From NCBI GenBank assembly GCA_031550205.1, contig JAVBOV010000047.1:1-41626 (forward strand): 41,626 nt of DNA, given 5' to 3'. Below are positions 37,047-41,626 of this stretch, one piece after another. The position numbers and the translations under genes were made by a program. This stretch comes from JAVBOV01 sp031550205 (GTDB lineage: Bacteria > Pseudomonadota > Alphaproteobacteria > RF32 > CAG-239). The notes under the pieces are model-generated. The model searched no databases. It had not been told where the DNA came from and saw only the letters and a program-made list of their open reading frames with translations. Position 1 is the stretch's first letter, and each line of letters opens with the position of its first letter.

Positions 37047-38820
37047 ATTCAATATTGCTCATTACTTTTTTCCAAATTCTGGCCGGCAGGTTTCCTCCGG
37101 TAACTTCCTTCATCGGAGAGTTGTCGTCATTTCCCACCCAAACCACGCAGACATACTTATTATTAAATCCGGCAAACCAGGCGTCTTTATAATCCTGCGA
37201 TGTTCCGGTTTTGCCCGCAGCAAAGCTTTCAAGTTTAGCCGCCCTGCCGGTTCCGTTATCAATAACGTTTTTCAAAACTTCGGTAAGTTTTCTGATTGCA
37301 TCTTCATCCAGAATATGCTTTTTCTCACTGGATTCGCGCATATAAAGCTGCATGCCCTGCTTGGTATAAACTTCTTCAATTCCATAAGGAAACACCGCGA
37401 TTCCTCCGTTGGCAACGGTTGTATAAGCCGCCGCCATGTCAAGAATTTTCACTTCAAAAGAGCCCAGAGCCATGGCCGGAGTATTGCTTATTTTTGTAGA
37501 AATCCCCATTTTGCGGGCAATCTTAATCACCTTGTCGCGGCCGACTTTATCAGCTAAGTTAATTGTGGCCAGATTAAGCGATTTGGTTAAAGCCTGCATC
37601 AAGGTAACTTCGCCGTAATATTTCTTGTCATAATTTTCCGGATTCCACTTGCCCACCGAAATCGGATAATCGTCAATTTTATCAAAGACCTCAAAACCCT
37701 GCTCAAAGGCGGTTAAATACACAAAAGGCTTAAAAGCAGAGCCCGGCTGCCTGAGCGCCTGAACCGCCCGGTTAAACTGGCTTTCATTATAATTAACGCC
37801 GCCGACCATTGCTAAAATTGCGCCGTCTAAACTCATAATCACCACAGCGCCTTGTGTTGCGTTTTTATCTTTGTTTGCTGCCAGCTCATCTCTCAACACT
37901 TCTTCGGCCACTCTTTGCATATCTTGATTAAGCGTGGTCAAAATATAAACATCGTCAACCCGTTCGCCCATAAAACTATTTGCTTCGCCATAAACATAAT
38001 CGGCAAAATATTTTCCGCCGCCGGCATTAAAATCAAATCCGGAGCCGATGGAAAGCTTAACGGCTCTCAAATATGCCTGGTCGGAAATATAATCGTTGTC
38101 TTTCATCACCCTTAAAACGGTTTTGGCCCGGTCCATGGCTCTCTTTTTATTAAACATCGGATTATAGCGGGACGGGGCTTTAAGCATTCCGGCAATGACC
38201 GCCGCTTCCATTTCATTCAAATCGCGGGATGATTTTTGAAAATATTTTTGCGATGCTGCTTCCACGCCGTAAACTCCGGCGCCGAGATACACGCGGTTCA
38301 AATACAAAGTCAAAATCTGTTCTTTGGAAAATTTATATTCCAGCCAGAAAGCCAGCATCAGCTCTTGAGTTTTGCGGGTAATGCTTTTCTTTGGAGTAAG
38401 AAAAAGATTCTTGGCCACTTGCTGAGTGATTGTGCTGCCGCCTTCTGAATATTTTCCGGACATAATATTTTTAAACATCGCCCGCCCAAAGCCTATAACA
38501 TCAAATCCGAAATGCGAATAAAACCGGCGGTCTTCAATTGCCACAATCGAACTTGGCACAAACGGCGGTAAATCTTTCATATAAATTACTTCGGAATAAA
38601 TTGTGCCGAAACTCTGAATTTCGTTGCCGTTGTTGGCCAAAACCGCGGTGGCCGGCTGCCGGTTGCGGTAAAGCGCCTGCTCCATATCCGGCAGGGTGAT
38701 ATAACAATACAATAAATAAACAAACAAAAAGCAAAACAAAATAAAGCCGAGCTTCATCAGCTTCCACAAAACTTTCCACTTCCGGCTTTTGCTTTTCTTA
38801 GACTTTTTCTTTTTCGCCAT
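37045..38820 (-). CDS. Class A penicillin-binding protein (PBP1a type, bifunctional)
   Basis: A 591-aa peptidoglycan synthase. A very basic N-terminus (KKKKSKKSKSRK) and one membrane span (about 26-48) lead to the glycosyltransferase domain with the catalytic Glu in AIEDRRFYSHFG, then GGSTITQQVAKNLFL and LEYKFSKEQILTLYLN. The transpeptidase domain has the nucleophile SxxK in PGSAFKPF, SLN in TKSLNLATINLA and KTGT in AAGKTGTSQD. It is shorter than E. coli PBP1A (about 850 aa), lacking large accessory insertions, as in other compact PBP1a forms. It likely cooperates with an LpoA-like activator. Confidence 0.96.
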   Translation of the reverse strand: MAKKKKSKKSKSRKWKVLWKLMKLGFILFCFLFVYLLYCYITLPDMEQALYRNRQPATAVLANNGNEIQSFGTIYSEVIYMKDLPPFVPSSIVAIEDRRFYSHFGFDVIGFGRAMFKNIMSGKYSEGGSTITQQVAKNLFLTPKKSITRKTQELMLAFWLEYKFSKEQILTLYLNRVYLGAGVYGVEAASQKYFQKSSRDLNEMEAAVIAGMLKAPSRYNPMFNKKRAMDRAKTVLRVMKDNDYISDQAYLRAVKLSIGSGFDFNAGGGKYFADYVYGEANSFMGERVDDVYILTTLNQDMQRVAEEVLRDELAANKDKNATQGAVVIMSLDGAILAMVGGVNYNESQFNRAVQALRQPGSAFKPFVYLTAFEQGFEVFDKIDDYPISVGKWNPENYDKKYYGEVTLMQALTKSLNLATINLADKVGRDKVIKIARKMGISTKISNTPAMALGSFEVKILDMAAAYTTVANGGIAVFPYGIEEVYTKQGMQLYMRESSEKKHILDEDAIRKLTEVLKNVIDNGTGRAAKLESFAAGKTGTSQDYKDAWFAGFNNKYVCVVWVGNDDNSPMKEVTGGNLPARIWKKVMSNIE

Positions 38821-38841
38821 TCCAAACCTCGATTCGTTAAA

Positions 38842-38881
38842 GAGCCCCTCTTTGTCATCCTGAGCCCCTCTTTGTCATCCT
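38842..38881. repeat. 20-bp tandem duplication within a palindromic element
   Basis: GAGCCCCTCTTTGTCATCCT occurs twice in direct succession (38842-38861 and 38862-38881), duplicating the left end of the element at 38874. Confidence 0.92.
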
Positions 38882-38953
38882 GAGCGAAGCGTGAGGATCT
38901 CGGCAAATTGATTCGGCCGAGATTATCACGTCGCTGGCGCTCCTCATAATGAC
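38874..38953. repeat. Large palindromic element, GTCATCCTGAG type
   Basis: The left half GTCATCCTGAGCGAAGCGTG... ends in ATCTCGG, and the right half begins CCGAGAT and ends CCTCATAATGAC, so the halves are imperfect inverted copies with a short AT spacer. It is in the 215-bp gap between the divergent PBP gene and polA; the remainder up to 39035 shows no gene. Confidence 0.82.
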
Positions 38954-39035
38954 AATAAAGAACATAATTTAAAATTTATCTAACACCCGCAACGATTCAC
39001 TTGTCACCCTCCACCGTTTAGTATAAGCTAGCTCC

Positions 39036-41626
39036 ATGAAACCAAAAATTTGTTTAATAGACGGCTCCGGATACATCTTCCGGGCTTTTTATGCCCTGCC
39101 GCCGATGACCGCACCCGACGGCACGCCGGTTAATGCCGTTTATGGTTTTACCAATATGTTTTTCAAGCTCACCAATCAAATTAAGTGTGATTATTCTCTG
39201 GTGCTGTTTGACGCCAAACGCAAAAACTTCCGCAACGACATTTATCCCGAATATAAAGCCAATCGCTTAGAAACCCCTCCCGATTTGGTTCCGCAGTTTT
39301 CCATAATCCGCGAAGCGGTGGACAGTCTGAATTTGAATTATCTTGAAATGGAAGGCTTTGAGGCTGACGATTTAATTGCTACTTATGCGCATAAGGCCAA
39401 AGAAAAGGGCTTTGATGTAACCATTGTTTCCGCTGATAAAGACCTGATGCAGCTGATGAGCGACGGCATAGAAATCTATGACCCGATGAAAGATAAGCAT
39501 TACACCCGAGAGGATGTCAGAGAAAAATTCGGCGTTTATCCTGAGCAGGTTAAAGACGTTCAGGCCTTGGCCGGAGATAATTCCGACAACATCCCCGGCA
39601 TTCCCGGCATCGGCATTAAAACCGCGGCTGATTTGGTTAATCAATTTGGCTCTTTTGCAGAAGTTTTAAACCGCGCCTCAGAAATAACCCAAAACAAAAG
39701 ACGCGAAACCATTTTAGAAAACATCGACAAAGCCAAAATCTCCATGGAACTGGTAAGCTTAAAAACCGACGCCCCGATTTCAGAAGATTTTTCCAAAATC
39801 TCCTGCCGCCTGCCCGATGCTGAAAAGTTAAATAAATTTGTTGAAAAATACGATTTCAAAAGCCTCAAACCTCGTGTCGAAAAATGGCTCAAAGAGCAAT
39901 GCTCTGAAACTCCTCCCCTTGAAAGGGGAGGCCGGGATGGGTCAGCAATCTCATCAAAATCCTACACCTTAATCCAAGAAGAAAACCAACTCGTTGCTTG
40001 GGCAGAAAAAATAAAACAAGCCCGTTTTTTTGTTTTTGACACTGAAACCACCGGCCTCAATCCGCAGTTTGACGACATTGTCGGCATCTCTCTTTCAACC
40101 GTTCCCGGCGAGGCCTGTTACATTCCCTTAAAGCACAAATCCCGCGGCGGAGATGATCTGTTCTCTTCTTCAAAACCCATCAAACAGTTGCCCGTCGCCA
40201 TTGTCGCCAAACACTTAAAACCCTTGCTCATCAGCCGTTCCATCTTAAAAATCGGCCACAACATCAAATTTGACATGCACTTCATTTCCAAAATTTTCAA
40301 TGAAGACATAGATATTTTCCCCATAGACGATACCTCGGTCATGTCCAATGTCTTAGACAGCTCCGAACATGGTCATAGCTTAGACGAGCTTGCTGCATTG
40401 TTCTTAGATTATAAAACCATAAAATATGAAGAAGTCTGTGGCAGCGGCAAAAACCAAATTTCTTTTGCCGAAGTGGAGCTTGACAAAGCTCTTGATTATG
40501 CCGCTGAAGATGCAGATGTTACCTTGCGTTTATACAACGTTTTAAAGCCGCGCCTTCTGGCTGAAAAAAAAGTTGCGGTTTACGAGCATATCGACCGCCC
40601 GTTAATTTCGATTTTAAAAGAAATGGAGAATAACGGAATTAAAGTAGACGCAAAATCTCTAAAGCACTTAAGCCTCGATTTTGAAGCAAAATTAAAAGAC
40701 ATTGAGCAGGAAGTTTATTCCTTGGCCGGAGTGGAATTTAACCTTGGCTCTCCCAAGCAAATCGGTGAAATCTTGCACACCAAACTTGGCTTAAAAGGCA
40801 AAAAAACCGCCGGCGGAAATTTCCAAACCGGTGCTGATGTCCTGGAAGAAATGGCCGAAGAGCATGCCCTGCCTCGAAAGATTTTAGAATGGCGCGGGTT
40901 TGCCAAATTAAAATCCACCTATACCGATGCTCTACTTGAAATCTTGGATAAAGACGACCGCGTGCACACCAACTATAATCAAATTGTGGTCAACACCGGC
41001 CGCCTGGCTTCTTCAAACCCAAACCTGCAAAACATTCCCATCCGCAGCGAAGACGGCAAAAAAATCCGCAAATGCTTTGTTGCCAAAGAAGGCTGTAAGC
41101 TGATTGCGGCAGATTATTCTCAGGTGGAACTCCGCCTGCTGGCCAGCATTGCCGATGTTAAAGGCTTAAGAGAAGCCTTTGCCAATGGCATAGATATTCA
41201 CACCGCCACCGCTTCCAAAGTCTTCGGTATTCCGCCCGAAAAAATAGATTCCGACAAGCGCCGCGATGCCAAGGCCATCAACTTCGGCATCGTTTACGGC
41301 ATCTCGCAATATGGCTTGGCGCGGCAACTCGGCATCACTCCCGATGCCGCCAAGGTTTATATTGACAACTATTTCAAAGAGCTTCCGGAAATTAAAAAAT
41401 ATATGGAAGAAACCATCTCTTTTGCCCGCAAACACGGCTATGTTTTAACCCCGTTTGGCCGCAAAATTGCCGTCGGCGGAATTAATGACCGCAACAAAAG
41501 AATAGCCAATTTTGCCGAGCGCGCCGCCATCAACGCCCCCATCCAAGGCTGTGCCGCAGACGTTATCAAGCTTGCCATGAACACCGTATTTAAATCATTA
41601 AAAGAAGGCGGCTTCAAAACCAAAAT
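39036..41626 (+). CDS. polA: DNA polymerase I, 3' end beyond the window
   Basis: DNA polymerase I fills gaps and removes RNA primers. 863 codons are visible and the frame is open to the right edge. The 5'-3' exonuclease domain (1-290) has LIDGSGYIFRAFYALPP and GDNSDNIPGIPGIGIKTA. The 3'-5' exonuclease is intact: DTETTG (Exo I), GHNIKFD (Exo II) and YAAEDAD (Exo III), so proofreading is probably active. The polymerase has LIAADYSQVELRLLA, RRDAKAINFGIVYGIS and APIQGCAADVIKLAM. Residues about 291-303 (TPPLERGGRDGS) between the two nuclease domains come from a palindromic element. About 70 residues are missing at the end. Confidence 0.97.
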   Translation, partial: MKPKICLIDGSGYIFRAFYALPPMTAPDGTPVNAVYGFTNMFFKLTNQIKCDYSLVLFDAKRKNFRNDIYPEYKANRLETPPDLVPQFSIIREAVDSLNLNYLEMEGFEADDLIATYAHKAKEKGFDVTIVSADKDLMQLMSDGIEIYDPMKDKHYTREDVREKFGVYPEQVKDVQALAGDNSDNIPGIPGIGIKTAADLVNQFGSFAEVLNRASEITQNKRRETILENIDKAKISMELVSLKTDAPISEDFSKISCRLPDAEKLNKFVEKYDFKSLKPRVEKWLKEQCSETPPLERGGRDGSAISSKSYTLIQEENQLVAWAEKIKQARFFVFDTETTGLNPQFDDIVGISLSTVPGEACYIPLKHKSRGGDDLFSSSKPIKQLPVAIVAKHLKPLLISRSILKIGHNIKFDMHFISKIFNEDIDIFPIDDTSVMSNVLDSSEHGHSLDELAALFLDYKTIKYEEVCGSGKNQISFAEVELDKALDYAAEDADVTLRLYNVLKPRLLAEKKVAVYEHIDRPLISILKEMENNGIKVDAKSLKHLSLDFEAKLKDIEQEVYSLAGVEFNLGSPKQIGEILHTKLGLKGKKTAGGNFQTGADVLEEMAEEHALPRKILEWRGFAKLKSTYTDALLEILDKDDRVHTNYNQIVVNTGRLASSNPNLQNIPIRSEDGKKIRKCFVAKEGCKLIAADYSQVELRLLASIADVKGLREAFANGIDIHTATASKVFGIPPEKIDSDKRRDAKAINFGIVYGISQYGLARQLGITPDAAKVYIDNYFKELPEIKKYMEETISFARKHGYVLTPFGRKIAVGGINDRNKRIANFAERAAINAPIQGCAADVIKLAMNTVFKSLKEGGFKTK
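39910..39946. repeat. Palindromic element inserted in frame in polA
   Basis: CTCCTCCCCTTGAAAGGGGA then GGCCGGGATGGG. The hairpin CTCCCCTT-GA-AAGGGGAG-type core resembles the left end of the 25844 element. It encodes a TPPLERGGRDGS peptide in a domain linker. Confidence 0.82.

Overview
The window looks like the replication-origin-proximal region of an alphaproteobacterial chromosome, moderately AT-rich by eye. The evidence is synteny: coaE and rho are transcribed away from each other across an AT-rich, DnaA-box-bearing spacer, followed by mnmE, mnmG, rsmG, parA and parB with parS-like sites. Further alphaproteobacterial signatures are the IalB-rlmN pair, the gpmI-envC-ctpA-YibQ-rppH block, a minimal hprK, radA-cvpA and a small 4.5S-type SRP RNA upstream of dnaX. 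I see no IS transposase, prophage, tRNA, rRNA or CRISPR array. The species cannot be named from this sequence; an uncultured, perhaps host-associated lineage is only a guess.

Layout. 1-747: the 5' part of coaE (minus strand) and a candidate oriC. 748-2001: rho with its own promoter and terminator. 2035-3298: a lipoprotein and a HAD phosphatase on the minus strand. 3423-11464: mnmE, mnmG, a MurA-family enzyme, a PHP phosphatase, rsmG, parA, parB and a ferredoxin-thioredoxin-reductase-like Cys protein, closed by a strong terminator. 11690-17147: a nuclease-domain membrane protein, tsaE, hprK, mlaE, mlaF, radA and cvpA. 17459-18526: an unknown membrane protein. 18558-23031 (minus strand): SRP RNA, dnaX, ybaB, recR, a DUF1796 protein, two tandem paralogues and a small ORF. 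23059-25839: an LpoA-like lipoprotein divergent from rsmI-yraN. 26054-31025: a small membrane protein, a DUF4143 ATPase, cca, ialB, rlmN and a DUF3850 protein. 31241-38820 (minus strand): rppH, a YibQ-type protein, ctpA, envC, gpmI and a PBP1a-type synthase. 39036 to the end: polA, cut by the window edge.

How the genes work together. The left third joins replication initiation (oriC), segregation (ParAB-parS) and the tRNA/rRNA modification genes that usually travel with them. The middle holds replication and repair (dnaX, ybaB, recR, radA) and translation-quality genes (tsaE, rsmI, rlmN, cca). The right part is envelope biogenesis: peptidoglycan synthesis (PBP1a), hydrolase control (EnvC, CtpA, YibQ-like) and a penicillin-binding-protein activator.

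The most unusual property is the density of small repeats placed inside or at the edges of housekeeping genes. A 7-bp tandem family (NAAAATC) occurs at seven loci, including in frame within mnmE, parB and hprK and across the envC start. A second 7-bp family (NTTCACY) lies inside mnmG and over the dnaX start. Palindromic elements lie between genes and, in frame, in rsmI and polA. A second notable signal is an A9 tract in dnaX with stop codons close behind it in both other frames, the arrangement expected for slippage making a short gamma form.
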